A stretch of 64,000 nt of DNA from Pseudomonadota bacterium (GCA_039193195.1 JBCCWS010000004.1:37908-101907), one strand, 5' to 3'. Shown: positions 8,689 to 18,130, counted from the first letter of the stretch. The notes: generated by a model not told the origin, from the letters alone. Numbers and translations: made by a program.

Positions 8689-9441
8689 CTAGCCCTGTGC
8701 TTGGCCCTGAGCGGCAACGGCCGCAGCCGCAGCCTTGATCGTTTCTGGGTCACCGAGGTACGCGCGGGAAATTTCTCGAAGATCGTCGTCGAGCTCGTAG
8801 ACCAGCGGCACTCCGGTTGGGATGTTCAGGCCTGTAATCTCATCGTCGGAAATGCCGCTGAGCATTTTGACCAAGGCCCGAAGACTGTTGCCATGAGCGG
8901 CGATCAAGACCCGTTCACCCGACCGAACGCGTGGGGCGATCTCCGCTTCCCAGAAAGGTTGTACGCGCGCCAACGTGTCCTTGAGGGATTCCGTGCCAGG
9001 CAGTTGCCCTGGATCGACCGCAGCATAGCGTCGATCGTGGCGGGGGTGGCGCTCATCATCGCCTTCCATGTGGGGCGGCGGGATGTCGTAGCTGCGGCGC
9101 CAAACGTGTACTTGCTCGTCGCCGTGTTTGGCGGCGGTCTGCGCCTTGTTGAGCCCCTGAAGGGCGCCGTAATGGCGCTCGTTCAGCTCCCACTGGCGGT
9201 GGACAGGCAGCCATAGCAAGTCCAGTTCATCGAGGATGCTCCACAGGGTGCGAATGGCGCGTGTCAGCACGGATGTGTACGCGACATCGAATGTGAGGCC
9301 GGCGTCGCGGATGAGCGTTCCCGCAGCGATCGCCTCTGCGCGACCCTGCTCGGTGAGGTCGACATCCTTCCAACCGGTGAAGCGGTTCTCGAGGTTCCAG
9401 GTGCTCTGACCGTGGCGGACGAGGACGAGCGTGTGGGGCAT
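8689..9441 (-). CDS. gpmA: 2,3-bisphosphoglycerate-dependent phosphoglycerate mutase
   Basis: Cytosolic glycolytic and gluconeogenic enzyme interconverting 3- and 2-phosphoglycerate. It has the RHG catalytic motif ([20 protein letters not shown]) near the N-terminus and the second catalytic histidine in [16 protein letters not shown]. The 250 residues match the family. ATG at 9441 gives the expected N-terminus [12 protein letters not shown] longer in-frame start at 9480 is unlikely. It heads a two-gene minus-strand unit with the CYTH gene. Confidence 0.96.
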   Translation of the reverse strand: MPHTLVLVRHGQSTWNLENRFTGWKDVDLTEQGRAEAIAAGTLIRDAGLTFDVAYTSVLTRAIRTLWSILDELDLLWLPVHRQWELNERHYGALQGLNKAQTAAKHGDEQVHVWRRSYDIPPPHMEGDDERHPRHDRRYAAVDPGQLPGTESLKDTLARVQPFWEAEIAPRVRSGERVLIAAHGNSLRALVKMLSGISDDEITGLNIPTGVPLVYELDDDLREISRAYLGDPETIKAAAAAVAAQGQAQG

Positions 9442-9567
9442 GACGCGAGCTCCGCTGTGATGAGGATGGCGCCAGAGCATACACCGCCGGTGCCCGCGCT
9501 GGCCCGGAGTGGGTATGATGCAGACACCGCAGCGGCGCCGCGCCGCGCAGCCAAGGACAGCTGATCG

Positions 9568-9813
9568 ATGGACGAGAGTCTCTGGAGCCTCTTCGATGCG
9601 TGGGAGCGCGTGCTCGAGCAGACCTACGCGTCGCAGCGCCTGCGAGCGCCTGGGCCGCGTCGCAGCGAACGTACCGGGCGCCCCCTGGCCGTGCCGACGT
9701 CGTTGATCACGCTAGAGTCTTTGATGGGCAACGTCAGCAGATCGGGGGTTGGTGGGGCTGCGCGACGTGCGGTCTTGGACGTGACGGCAACCGATGAGTG
9801 GGATCTCGACTGA
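9568..9813 (+). CDS. hypothetical small protein
   Basis: 81-residue open frame with codon use like its neighbours, beginning [18 protein letters not shown] and ending in EWDLD. An AAGGACAG ribosome-binding-like sequence lies about 10 bases before the ATG, and a TATGAT -10-like hexamer at 9514-9519. It is transcribed divergently from gpmA and precedes the hydrolase at 9871. I recognise no family. It may be a real small gene or the upstream part of the hydrolase transcript. Confidence 0.4.
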   Translation: MDESLWSLFDAWERVLEQTYASQRLRAPGPRRSERTGRPLAVPTSLITLESLMGNVSRSGVGGAARRAVLDVTATDEWDLD

Positions 9814-9870
9814 ACGCAACGCGGCGCCCCCAAGCCTCATCGTTCTGCGTCGGCTCGTGAAGAACTTCTT

Positions 9871-10878
9871 ATGCACCTTGCCCGCTTGCGGACGCGTCCT
9901 CGCGTCCGTGTTCCGCTGCAACGCTCGCTTGTGGTGTTCTGTGCGTGCCTCTTGTGCAGGGCGGTGCCCGCGGTGAGCGATCCCGGGCCGTCCGTCCCCT
10001 CCAAGCTTACGCAGCTGAGCCCCTGGCTAGCCGCCCGCGAGGCGGCGATCGGCGACGTGCGAGAGGCCGCGGACAAGCAGGTCGTCTGGTATGGCGGCAA
10101 AGTTGGGCGCCGACCGCTGGCCCTGCTCTATTTGCATGGTTTCTCAGCCACTCGCCAAGAGACCCGCCCCTTCGCGGATCTTGTGGCCGACGCCCTTGGC
10201 GCGAACCTGTTTTACACCAGGCTCAGCGGGCATGGCCGCACTGGCGATGCCATGGCGCAGGCCAGCGTTGAGGACTGGCTGAACGATGGGCGAGAGGCGC
10301 TTGCCATTGCCAACCAACTTGGCGAGGAAGTCGTCGTCGTCGCGTGTTCGACCGGCGCAACACTGGCTACGGCCTTGGCAATGGAGGATGAGCTCGACGT
10401 AGGCCCCGTCAAAGCGATGGTCTTCATCTCACCTAACTTCGGGGTGGCGAACCGTGGCGCTCGCGTGTTTCTTTGGCCACTCGGCGGGTTCATCGCTCGT
10501 ATCGTCGGCGGAGCGTACCGCGAGTTTTCGCCCGTGAATGAGGCCCACGCACGGTATTGGACTACCCGCTATCCTACCTCCGCGGTGGGGACGATGATGC
10601 GTTTGCTCCAGCGCGTGGAGCGTGGCTCGCCCGCCGCCTTGGACATGCCCGTTCTGACGTTTTACTCACCGAAGGATAAAGTGCTCGACGTGCCGGCGCT
10701 GCTGGCCATGCAGGAGCGCTTCGCAAACCCACGCAATCGCCTGCAGTCGGTAGAGGACGCGGCGGACAAAAGCCAACACGTGCTCGCTGGGGATGCCTTA
10801 TCGGCGCAGACGAGCGCACCGCTTGCAGAGCAGGCTATCCAGTTTCTGCTTTCCTTGGATCGCTCCAGGCCAGACTGA
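9871..10878 (+). CDS. exported alpha/beta hydrolase
   Basis: 335 residues. The N-terminus is basic, then hydrophobic (LVVFCACLLCRAVPAV), consistent with a signal peptide. The alpha/beta-hydrolase core follows: the oxyanion strand LLYLHGFSATR, the nucleophile elbow VACSTGATLA (serine in an A-C-S-T-G form of GxSxG), an acidic residue after a late strand (TFYSPKDKVLD) and the histidine in KSQHVLAGD. It is related to lysophospholipase, esterase or carboxylesterase types. The substrate is unknown. It probably acts in the periplasm. The next gene, an MFS transporter, starts 63 bases later on the same strand. Confidence 0.85.
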   Translation: MHLARLRTRPRVRVPLQRSLVVFCACLLCRAVPAVSDPGPSVPSKLTQLSPWLAAREAAIGDVREAADKQVVWYGGKVGRRPLALLYLHGFSATRQETRPFADLVADALGANLFYTRLSGHGRTGDAMAQASVEDWLNDGREALAIANQLGEEVVVVACSTGATLATALAMEDELDVGPVKAMVFISPNFGVANRGARVFLWPLGGFIARIVGGAYREFSPVNEAHARYWTTRYPTSAVGTMMRLLQRVERGSPAALDMPVLTFYSPKDKVLDVPALLAMQERFANPRNRLQSVEDAADKSQHVLAGDALSAQTSAPLAEQAIQFLLSLDRSRPD

Positions 10879-10941
10879 GGCTAACCTAACCGCTGCACTA
10901 GCTAGCGTCAATCTGGTATCGCACTGAAGGAGTTCAGGTTC

Positions 10942-12408
10942 TTGGATCGCAAGTGGGTTGTCTTCGTGGTGGTCGTGTTCGGCGTGTTCGTGTCTGTAGT
11001 GGACAGTAGCGCAACCGTTGTGGCCTTGCCGACGTTGGCGCAGCTATTTGCAACGGATCTACCCACCGTTCAGTGGGTAACTGTGGGCAACGGGTTGACG
11101 ATAGCCGCCCTGCTCGTGCCCATGGGGCGCCTCGGCGATCTGATCGGGCGTAAGCTGGTGTATCTCCTTGGGTTCGCCACCTTCGTTACGGGGTCTTTAG
11201 TCGCGGGCAGTACCAACTCCGTCGAGATGCTCATTGTGGCCCGAGTGATCACCGGGGTCGGGGCCGCGGCCGCTCAAGGCAATGCCATGGCCATCCTAGC
11301 GACCGCCTTCGAGAGCCACGAGCGGGGTCGCGTGCTCGGCTTGCAGATGGGCGTGGTAGGCGTAGGAGCGATCGTAGGGCCCGCCCTTGGCGGTTGGGTG
11401 ATCGGTACGCTCGGCTGGCGCCAGGTCTTCCTGAGCGTTGGCGTCGCAGGCATCGCGGTGCTGATCTGTGCCCAGCTTGTGCTAAAACGACGCAAGGTGC
11501 GCCCGGTGCAACAAGCCCTGCGCTTTGACTGGCTCGGCGCTGCCCTGTCTGCGGCATTCCTAGTCGCCTTGTTGGTCAGCCTGTCGAGTGGCGCGCGAGT
11601 CGGTTGGACCTCGCCGCGACTATGGGCTGGGTTGGCCGCGGGCCTGGTCCTGTTGGTCTTGTTCGTCTGGCGTGAGCGTGTGGCAGCGGAGCCGATGCTG
11701 GATCTGCGCCTATTCTCCGTTCCCATCGTTGCAATGGGGGTGCTCGGCACCTTGACCACCTTTATGGGACTGGCAGCTATGCGCTACCTAGTGCCTTTCC
11801 ACGTCCAGTCGGTGCTCGCGCTAGATGCCACCACCACCGGCCTGGTCTTGGTGCCGGCGGCCATCGTGACGGCTATCGCCTCGCCAGTCACTGGGCGCCT
11901 ATCGGATCGCCTCGGTGCGCGGCGTTTTGCGCACGCCGGCCTTGCCGTCTGCGTACTCGGGTTGATCGGACTGGGCCTAGTGGGCCCTACTTCATCGTTG
12001 GCCTTCGTGGTGGTGGCCATGATGGTCACGAGCTTCGGCGCTGCAGCCTTCCATGCGCCGAACACGAGTTCAGTGATAAACGCCGTCCCGAGGGAGCACT
12101 ACGGAGTCGTTTCCGGATTTACTAATCTAGCGCGCAATGCGGGCAACGTGGTGGGCATCGCACTGGCCACGGCCACCGTGAGCTTGGTGATGACCCGCGG
12201 AGGTTTCGCTCCAACGCTCGATCCGGCGGCGATGCCGGCAGCCGCGGCGGGCCAGGCTGCAGTGCTTGCGAGCTTCGATGGAGGCGCGCGTGCCGCCTTT
12301 TGGTTGCTGGCGGGGATCGCGGCCGCGGTGCTGCTCTGTTCGCTGCGGTTTGCTCGCGACCCCAAGCCAAATGATCAGGATGGCGAGGCGCCGGCTTTGA
12401 ACGCGTAG
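10942..12408 (+). CDS. MFS drug:H+ antiporter, DHA2 (EmrB/QacA) type
   Basis: 488-residue inner-membrane transporter with about 14 hydrophobic segments, typical of the DHA2 group of multidrug exporters. Recognisable family motifs are the first-helix VVDSSATVVALPTLA, the loop 2-3 motif GRLGDLIGRKLVYLLG, the motif C region VGVGAIVGPALGGW in helix 5, and SPVTGRLSDRLGARRF in the second half. The start is TTG at 10942, with AAGGAG about 10 bases upstream. DHA2 proteins exchange protons for drugs or dyes. The native substrate cannot be read. Confidence 0.92.
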   Translation: MDRKWVVFVVVVFGVFVSVVDSSATVVALPTLAQLFATDLPTVQWVTVGNGLTIAALLVPMGRLGDLIGRKLVYLLGFATFVTGSLVAGSTNSVEMLIVARVITGVGAAAAQGNAMAILATAFESHERGRVLGLQMGVVGVGAIVGPALGGWVIGTLGWRQVFLSVGVAGIAVLICAQLVLKRRKVRPVQQALRFDWLGAALSAAFLVALLVSLSSGARVGWTSPRLWAGLAAGLVLLVLFVWRERVAAEPMLDLRLFSVPIVAMGVLGTLTTFMGLAAMRYLVPFHVQSVLALDATTTGLVLVPAAIVTAIASPVTGRLSDRLGARRFAHAGLAVCVLGLIGLGLVGPTSSLAFVVVAMMVTSFGAAAFHAPNTSSVINAVPREHYGVVSGFTNLARNAGNVVGIALATATVSLVMTRGGFAPTLDPAAMPAAAAGQAAVLASFDGGARAAFWLLAGIAAAVLLCSLRFARDPKPNDQDGEAPALNA

Positions 12409-12426
12409 CTGCCCGTCGGACGCTGC

Positions 12427-12903
12427 TTACTTAGCCAGGGAGACGGGGCGCAGGCCGACGGCGACTGCGTCGGGAAGCTGGCAAATCGCCTTGGCATCGA
12501 GGAGCAGGGCGTAGACCTCGTGCAACCGGTCGGGAATGCGGAGTTGCCCATCGTTCGACTCGTACTTGCTCATCAAGAATCGGCGAGGTTCCAGCGGCAG
12601 GTTGTACAGATCGAGCATCACCATGTCCCATTCCGCGAAGTAGGCCGGACCCAGTGGCTCGTAGGTCAGCAGGGTGACGTTCTCGTGGCGTGGATCGTTG
12701 ATGATGTTGCCGTAAAGCTGGTTGATGGCACGGACAGGGCCCTCGAGCACCTGCAGGAACCTGTCGCCCGAGAGTAAGAGCATGCCGGTAATGTTCCGCG
12801 CGGCGTTTCTTTCCGCGCTCACCTGCGCGAGTGTCTCCAGGGCTGTCTCGGACAACATCTCGTCGATGCTGTTGCTGCGATAGATCAGTCTGCAACGCGA
12901 CAT
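12427..12903 (-). CDS. BLUF-domain blue-light sensor
   Basis: 158-residue protein consisting of a BLUF domain (FAD-binding blue-light sensor) with a short C-terminal helical tail and no fused output domain. The residues of the photocycle are present: Tyr8 (RLIYRS), Asn33 (AERNAARNITG) and Gln51 (FLQVLEGP). The DPRHENV segment and the Trp in YFAEWDMV are also there. The Tyr-Asn spacing is one residue longer than in the common forms. Short BLUF proteins signal by binding a partner, which I cannot identify. It is convergent with the MFS gene (18 bases between stops). Confidence 0.93.
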   Translation of the reverse strand: MSRCRLIYRSNSIDEMLSETALETLAQVSAERNAARNITGMLLLSGDRFLQVLEGPVRAINQLYGNIINDPRHENVTLLTYEPLGPAYFAEWDMVMLDLYNLPLEPRRFLMSKYESNDGQLRIPDRLHEVYALLLDAKAICQLPDAVAVGLRPVSLAK

Positions 12904-13056
12904 GCGGCTTAGCTGTGGGTCGGAATCTGGCGCTTAGACTACCGGAATCATGGGTGACGAGGTAGCGATCTGGGTACCCGTGCCGCGACGCTAGCCCACG
13001 CGCCCGAGCGCGGTACAATCGCCTCCACAGTGGTGCTAGACGCACGGGGGACAGCG

Positions 13057-13719
13057 GTGCCTGATGCAGAGTTCTGGTTGGCGCGCTGGCGCGAAGGCGC
13101 CATTGGATTTCACCAAGGTCACACCAACCAGACCCTGGAGCGCTTCGTTGACCGCCTAGGCCTCGATGAGCGTCCTGGCGCCGTGTTTTTGCCCTTGTGC
13201 GGGAAAGCCTACGATATGGATTGGCTAGCGGCGCGCGGCCATCCGGTGATCGGCATCGACCTGAGCGAGCTCGCCGCCCAGCAGTTCTTCGCGGAGTACG
13301 GACATGCCCCGAAGGTCACGCCGGAGGGCCCCAGGCTCACTCGCTACGCGGCTGGAAACGTCACCTTCTTCGTTGGCGATGTCTTCGCCCTCGAACAGTC
13401 GCATTTAGCCGACGTCACCGCCGTGTTCGATCGAGGGGCGCTAGTCGCCCTCGATGACGCCGAGCGCGCCCGCTACGTCGATCACCTGGCGCGGGTGCTA
13501 CCGAGCGCCTGCAATACGCTCCTGGTAGTGGTCGAGTACGATGAGCAGGCTATGCACGGACCTCCGTTTTCCGTACGTGAGGAGGAGGTTCAAGCCCTGT
13601 TTGAGGCAAGGCACGAGATCGACTTGCTAATGCGTCGGGAGGTGCTGGACGAGGAGCCGAAGTTTCGCGATCGAGGCCTCACGGCAATGGCTGAAACCGC
13701 ATACCTCCTGCGCAGCTAA
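13057..13719 (+). CDS. tpm: thiopurine S-methyltransferase family protein
   Basis: SAM-dependent methyltransferase of the TPMT family. In bacteria these enzymes methylate thiopurines and can also convert tellurite or selenite to volatile methylated forms. The family start AEFWLARWREGAIGFHQG is present, then the SAM motifs FLPLCGKAYDMDWLA and HPVIGIDLSELA, FFVGDVFAL and FDRGALVAL. GTG at 13057 (MPDAEFW...) is chosen over the upstream GTG at 13030 because it matches the family N-terminus and follows a GGGGGA ribosome site. It has 220 residues, normal for the family. It is followed closely by a second methyltransferase gene. Confidence 0.9.
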   Translation: MPDAEFWLARWREGAIGFHQGHTNQTLERFVDRLGLDERPGAVFLPLCGKAYDMDWLAARGHPVIGIDLSELAAQQFFAEYGHAPKVTPEGPRLTRYAAGNVTFFVGDVFALEQSHLADVTAVFDRGALVALDDAERARYVDHLARVLPSACNTLLVVVEYDEQAMHGPPFSVREEEVQALFEARHEIDLLMRREVLDEEPKFRDRGLTAMAETAYLLRS

Positions 13720-13760
13720 GTGAGTTACCGGCAGCCCGCAACCGGTGAGTGCTCGGACCC

Positions 13761-15131
13761 ATGAGCTCCCTGGAGGGTAAGTTGGCCTGCCCGATCAGCA
13801 ACCAGGCCCTCCAGCTCGTTGCGCAGGCCTGGTGTTCTGACGATGGTTCCGCGCAATACCCCGTGCGTGGGGGTCTGCCCTGCCTTTACGGTGCGCCCAC
13901 GGCCGCTCTTGGCGATTGGCGATTGCGATTTCATCGAGAGATTGCGATGGCAAAGCGGGAAGCGAGTGAACTGCGCAGGCACCTCGCCAGCGCAGGCAAG
14001 CGGGTGCTGGCGCCGAGCCGCGAGCGTATGGCCAAGGTAGCAGAAGCCCGCGCGCGCTACGCCCAGGAGGTTGGTGAGATCCTTGCACCGTTCGCAGAAG
14101 ACGCCTTGGATACGGCGCAGATCGACGCCGAACTCTCCACGCTGATCGCTCTGCGCACGCGACTACCACCGACGCAAGGCGTGTTGACTTACACCGCGAA
14201 CATATTTCGCGATTGGGCTTGGGGAGACGAGGAGAACCGCGCTTCGCTTGAGGCGGTGGTCGCGGCATTGCCAAATCGCACGACTGATCGGCTGGTACTC
14301 GGCAGTGGAGCCGGGCGCCTGAGCTACGATATTCACCAGTACCTCGCAGAAGGCACCACGCTGGCGCTCGACATCAACCCCTTCCTGGCTCGAATCGCGT
14401 ATGTGCTGAGCGCAGGCGGTGAGATTGCGCTGCACGAGTTTCCCCTGGCGCCCAAGGGCGTCGCCGACGTGGCGATCGCGCACCGACTTAAGGCACCGCA
14501 GCGCGCACGCGAGGGCCTGCACTTCCTGCTCGCAGATGTGCATCGCCCACCCCTCATCTGGGGCAGCATGGACCTGGTAGTGACCCCGTGGGTGGTCGAC
14601 ATCGTGGATGAAGATCTGGGGCAGCAGGCGCGCCGGATCAACCGCCTGCTAAAGCCTGAGGGACGCTGGATCTCCTTTGGATCACTGAGCTTCTCGGGCG
14701 CGGATTCGCCGGCGCGCTATTGCCTCGAGGAAGTGCTAGCGGTGGTGGAAGCCGCGGGTTTTACTCCGCCGCTCGTGACGGAACACGAGCTGCCGTACTT
14801 GCGTTCGCCGCACAGTCGCCACGCGCGGATGGAGCAGGTGCTGGTCCTGGCAGCCGACAAGACGCGAGACGCAGCGGCACCAGCCGCGCACGTTAGCCTG
14901 CCAGACTGGATCAGCGTGGGGGAGACGCCCGTGCCACTCAGCGAGTCGTTCAAACTGCAGGCAGCCTCCACGCGGATCCACGCATTTCTCATGTCCATGA
15001 TCGACGGTCAACGCTCGATCGCAGACATGGCCACGCTGATGGAGGCGCAGCAGTTGATGCCTAAAGCGGATGCGCAGCAGGCGATCAGAGGTTTCCTGAC
15101 TCGCATGTATGAAGAAAGTCGCCAGCGCTAG
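13761..15131 (+). CDS. class I SAM methyltransferase, possibly N2227-like
   Basis: About 456 residues in three parts. An N-terminal segment resembles a Trm112/zinc-ribbon-like domain (LACPISNQALQL, then YPVRGGLPCLYG) but with few Cys. A helical linker and a Rossmann methyltransferase core follow, with the SAM loop LVLGSGAGRLSYDIHQ, the acidic strand end LALDINPF and LLKPEGRWISFGSLSF. The C-terminal 60 residues look like a PqqD-type small domain (IDGQRSIADMATLM). The core resembles N2227/carnosine-N-methyltransferase proteins. This is a tentative call, and the substrate is unknown. The start could also be GTG at 13749. It lies 41 bases after tpm and is probably co-transcribed. Confidence 0.75.
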   Translation: MSSLEGKLACPISNQALQLVAQAWCSDDGSAQYPVRGGLPCLYGAPTAALGDWRLRFHREIAMAKREASELRRHLASAGKRVLAPSRERMAKVAEARARYAQEVGEILAPFAEDALDTAQIDAELSTLIALRTRLPPTQGVLTYTANIFRDWAWGDEENRASLEAVVAALPNRTTDRLVLGSGAGRLSYDIHQYLAEGTTLALDINPFLARIAYVLSAGGEIALHEFPLAPKGVADVAIAHRLKAPQRAREGLHFLLADVHRPPLIWGSMDLVVTPWVVDIVDEDLGQQARRINRLLKPEGRWISFGSLSFSGADSPARYCLEEVLAVVEAAGFTPPLVTEHELPYLRSPHSRHARMEQVLVLAADKTRDAAAPAAHVSLPDWISVGETPVPLSESFKLQAASTRIHAFLMSMIDGQRSIADMATLMEAQQLMPKADAQQAIRGFLTRMYEESRQR

Positions 15132-15152
15132 TGAGTCTGTTGGGGGCTGGGT

Positions 15153-16259
15153 TCAGTCGCCAGGCCGATCGAAGCTGACAGACTTGATGAGGGCGTACAG
15201 CGCTTGCCCTTCGCGCAGGGATAGCGCCTCCCTTGCAGCGCGCGTGATGCGTGAGCGCAGCTGCTGGTCGCCGAGCGCCAACAACACCTCGACGAAGGGA
15301 GAGTCTGGCCCCGCCTGTCGACAGCGGATGACTTCCGCTCGGAGCACGTTGCGGATGCTGATCGCCTGCGGCGGATCCAGCGCCAAGGATACGTCGCGCG
15401 CCAACACGCGAAGTCGCAGAGCCGTCCCGGGCTCGACCGGGGCGAGGGTAGGGATGACCAAGCGGTGCTGGGCGACCCTCACGCTCATAAGGCGATAGTG
15501 CTCGTCGTAGTTATCGGCCTCGCCGTGGAGCAGCACGCCTGCATCGTAGCGACCGGTGATAGCTTCGAGGTCCTCCCGCGCCAACACCTCACCGACCGGG
15601 CCCAGCAGGCGCAGGCGGCCCCCGTCGAGCACCAACACCCGGTCTGCCAATCGCGTCACTTCATCTAGTGCGTGGGTCACGTACAGAACGGGCAAGGAGA
15701 AGCGGGTCGACAATGCATCAAGGTAGGGCAATATCTCGCCCTTGCGACTAGCGTCCAGGGCGGACAGGGGCTCATCTAGGAGCAGGAGCTTCGGCCTCGC
15801 CAGCAGCGTCCGCGCGAGGGACACTCGCTGATGCTCACCGCCCGATAGGCCCTCTACGCGCCGGGCGAGCAGGGGGCCGAGGTCGAAGGCCTCGGTGACC
15901 TCCTCGAAGTAGGCCCGTTGGCGCAGGTGGCTCGCCACCTGGCGCCAGGCAAATCGCAGATTGCCACTGACATCGAGGTGGGGGAAGAGCCGGCCGTCCT
16001 GGAATGTCAGCCCAACCGGTCGTTGGTGGGCTGGGAGGTCGAGCCCACGGGCACTGTCCAGCAGGCATTGATCGGCGAGCATGATGCGCCCGGCCGCGCG
16101 ATCCAAACCTGCAATCGCGCGCAACAAGGTGCTCTTGCCGCTGCCGCTTGGGCCGAAGACGGCGGTGATGCCCCGCAGGGGGAGCCGCTCGGCGAGGACC
16201 AGCGAGAAGGTACCCCGATCGACTGTGATGTCGAGCTGCAGCCGCGAGTCATCGCGCAT
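15153..16259 (-). CDS. modC: molybdate ABC transporter ATP-binding protein
   Basis: 368-residue ATPase subunit for molybdate (or tungstate) uptake. Walker A is GPSGSGKSTLLRA, the ABC signature LSGGEHQRVSLARTLL and Walker B LLLLDEPLSALD. The C-terminal about 75 residues form the regulatory MOP/TOBE oxyanion-binding domain (SIRNVLRAEVIRCRQ through SVSF), which distinguishes ModC from other importers. Its start overlaps modB by 11 bases. The MOP domain of such ATPases can sense molybdate and inhibit uptake when levels are high. Confidence 0.95.
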   Translation of the reverse strand: MRDDSRLQLDITVDRGTFSLVLAERLPLRGITAVFGPSGSGKSTLLRAIAGLDRAAGRIMLADQCLLDSARGLDLPAHQRPVGLTFQDGRLFPHLDVSGNLRFAWRQVASHLRQRAYFEEVTEAFDLGPLLARRVEGLSGGEHQRVSLARTLLARPKLLLLDEPLSALDASRKGEILPYLDALSTRFSLPVLYVTHALDEVTRLADRVLVLDGGRLRLLGPVGEVLAREDLEAITGRYDAGVLLHGEADNYDEHYRLMSVRVAQHRLVIPTLAPVEPGTALRLRVLARDVSLALDPPQAISIRNVLRAEVIRCRQAGPDSPFVEVLLALGDQQLRSRITRAAREALSLREGQALYALIKSVSFDRPGD

Positions 16260-16932
16260 GGGGGCCTCGGGGGTACAGACGCCGGCTATTGCCGCCGTAG
16301 ACCAGCAACAGGACGAAAAACGAGAACAGCAGCAGCCCGAGGGACAGGACGTGCGCTTCGCCGTAACGCAGGGTCTCCACCTGTTCGTAGATCGCGATTG
16401 AGATCACCCGAGTCTCTCCGGGTATCGCACCGCCCACCATGAGCACTACGCCGAACTCGCCGACCGTGTGGGTGAATGCCAATACCCCAGCGGTCAGATA
16501 GCCGCGGCGCGCGAGCGGAAGGGCGAGGCGCGCAAACCGCTCCCTCGGCCCGGCGCCCAAGGTCGCTGCGGCTTCCAGAAGACGCCCGTCGACGCCTTCG
16601 AACGCTCGTTGCAAGGGTTGCACTGCGAAGGGCAAGGAGTAGACCACCGAGGCGACCACCAGGCCGGTGAAGGAAAAAGTCAGGGCATCGCCGGTTAGCT
16701 GCACCCACAGGCGGCCAAGCGGCGCGGTGGGGCTGAGCAGGGTAAGTAGGTAGAAACCTAGCACTGTGGGGGGGAGGACTAGGGGCAGTGCAGTGATGGC
16801 CTCGACGGTGGGCCGGAACGGTGACTGGGAGCGCGCCAACCACCAGGCCAGGGGAGTCGCCAGGGCGAGCAGGATGAGTGTGGTCACGCCCGCCAGGCGC
16901 GCCGTTAGCCACACGGGATCCAGATCGAGCAT
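16249..16932 (-). CDS. modB: molybdate ABC transporter permease
   Basis: 227-residue inner-membrane permease with five or six transmembrane segments and the EAA-type loop that contacts ModC (EGVDGRLLEAAATLGAGPRERF), followed by LALPLARRGYLTAGVLAFTH. The start MLDLDPVWLTARLAGV is typical of ModB. It lies upstream of and overlaps modC. No periplasmic binding protein gene (modA) is next to it. The upstream neighbour is divergent, so ModA must be encoded elsewhere. Confidence 0.95.
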   Translation of the reverse strand: MLDLDPVWLTARLAGVTTLILLALATPLAWWLARSQSPFRPTVEAITALPLVLPPTVLGFYLLTLLSPTAPLGRLWVQLTGDALTFSFTGLVVASVVYSLPFAVQPLQRAFEGVDGRLLEAAATLGAGPRERFARLALPLARRGYLTAGVLAFTHTVGEFGVVLMVGGAIPGETRVISIAIYEQVETLRYGEAHVLSLGLLLFSFFVLLLVYGGNSRRLYPRGPHAR

Positions 16933-17044
16933 CAGGCGTGTTTTTCGATCGACATTACGAGCAGTATAGCGTTCGGCTGGCTCCCTCGCTGCGGCCAGCG
17001 CGCTGATACACTGGTGAGCGAATGATTACTGCAGGGAAGGATGC

Positions 17045-18130
17045 ATGAGCGACAAGGTCTCGGATGGAACCTCCGGCACGGTGCAGCCGCCGCCGTTTGA
17101 AATCTCCGTATCTCGCCAGTTCTTGCCCTGGCTGGTCGAGGTGGGCGCCAGCCTTGCCTTCACCACCTATCAGGTAGGTAAGGTGTTTTGGATAGGAATC
17201 AAGCCGGATGGGCGCCTGGAGCTATTCAATCGGACCTTCAACCGCTCGATGGGGCTGTACTGCTCGTCGCAGACCCTGTACCTGAGCACTCTCTACCAGC
17301 TCTGGCGCTTCGAGAACGCGCTAGGGGCGCAGGAGCGCCACCAGGGCTACGATCGCATGTACGTACCGCAGACGGCGTGGACAACGGGCGATGTGGACAT
17401 CCACGACATCGCCCTCGACAGCACTGGACGCCCGATATTCGTCAGCACCCTGTTCAGCTGCCTCGCAACGACGAGCGAAACGCACAGCTTCGCGCCCCTG
17501 TGGAAACCGCCGTTCATCTCTCGCTTGGCGGCGGAGGATCGCTGCCATATGAACGGCCTGGCGATGGTCGATGGGAGCCCTGGCTTCGTGACAGCCGTGA
17601 GTCGCAGCGACGTGGCCGATGGCTGGCGTGAGCGCCGCGATACGGGTGGCGTGGTGCTGCACGTGGAGTCTGGTGAGGTCGTTCTGGACGGACTGTCGAT
17701 GCCACATTCGCCCCGCTGGCACGAGGGTAAGCTTTGGGTCCTGGATTCGGGGAACGGTCGTTTCGGTTGCGTCGACACGCAAGCGGGGCGCTTCGAGGAA
17801 GTCGCCTTTTGCCCAGGGTACGCGCGGGGCCTGGCGTTTGTCGGTTCGTATGCGGTGATCGGCCTGTCCCGTCCACGGGGCGAACGGGGCACCTTTGCCG
17901 GCCTGGCGCTGGATGAAGCCCTGGCCAAGCGCGACGTCGAGGCCCGTTGCGGCCTGATGGTCGTGGATTTGCGTACGGGCGATGCGCCTCACTGGTTACG
18001 GGTCAGTGGGGTGGTGGAGGAACTCTACGACGTAGGGGTATTGCCCGGGGCCATACGACCGATGGCGATAGGCCTGCAGTCCGACGAGATCAGGCGAGTG
18101 CTGAGCATGGCCCCCGGCGATGCGGGGTAA
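17045..18130 (+). CDS. TIGR03032-like protein
   Basis: 361-residue protein resembling the TIGR03032 family of uncharacterised proteins. Recognised segments include SRQFLPWLVEVGASLAFTTYQ, GRLELFNRTFNRSMGLYC and the late MPHSPRWHEGKLWVLDSGNG. The repeated strand-turn patterns (HDIALDSTGRPIFVSTLFSC, HMNGLAMVDGSPGFV, ARGLAFVGSYAVIGL) suggest a beta-propeller. There is no signal peptide, so it is presumably cytosolic. The function is unknown. It is divergent from modBC and has no operon partner. Confidence 0.8.
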   Translation: MSDKVSDGTSGTVQPPPFEISVSRQFLPWLVEVGASLAFTTYQVGKVFWIGIKPDGRLELFNRTFNRSMGLYCSSQTLYLSTLYQLWRFENALGAQERHQGYDRMYVPQTAWTTGDVDIHDIALDSTGRPIFVSTLFSCLATTSETHSFAPLWKPPFISRLAAEDRCHMNGLAMVDGSPGFVTAVSRSDVADGWRERRDTGGVVLHVESGEVVLDGLSMPHSPRWHEGKLWVLDSGNGRFGCVDTQAGRFEEVAFCPGYARGLAFVGSYAVIGLSRPRGERGTFAGLALDEALAKRDVEARCGLMVVDLRTGDAPHWLRVSGVVEELYDVGVLPGAIRPMAIGLQSDEIRRVLSMAPGDAG

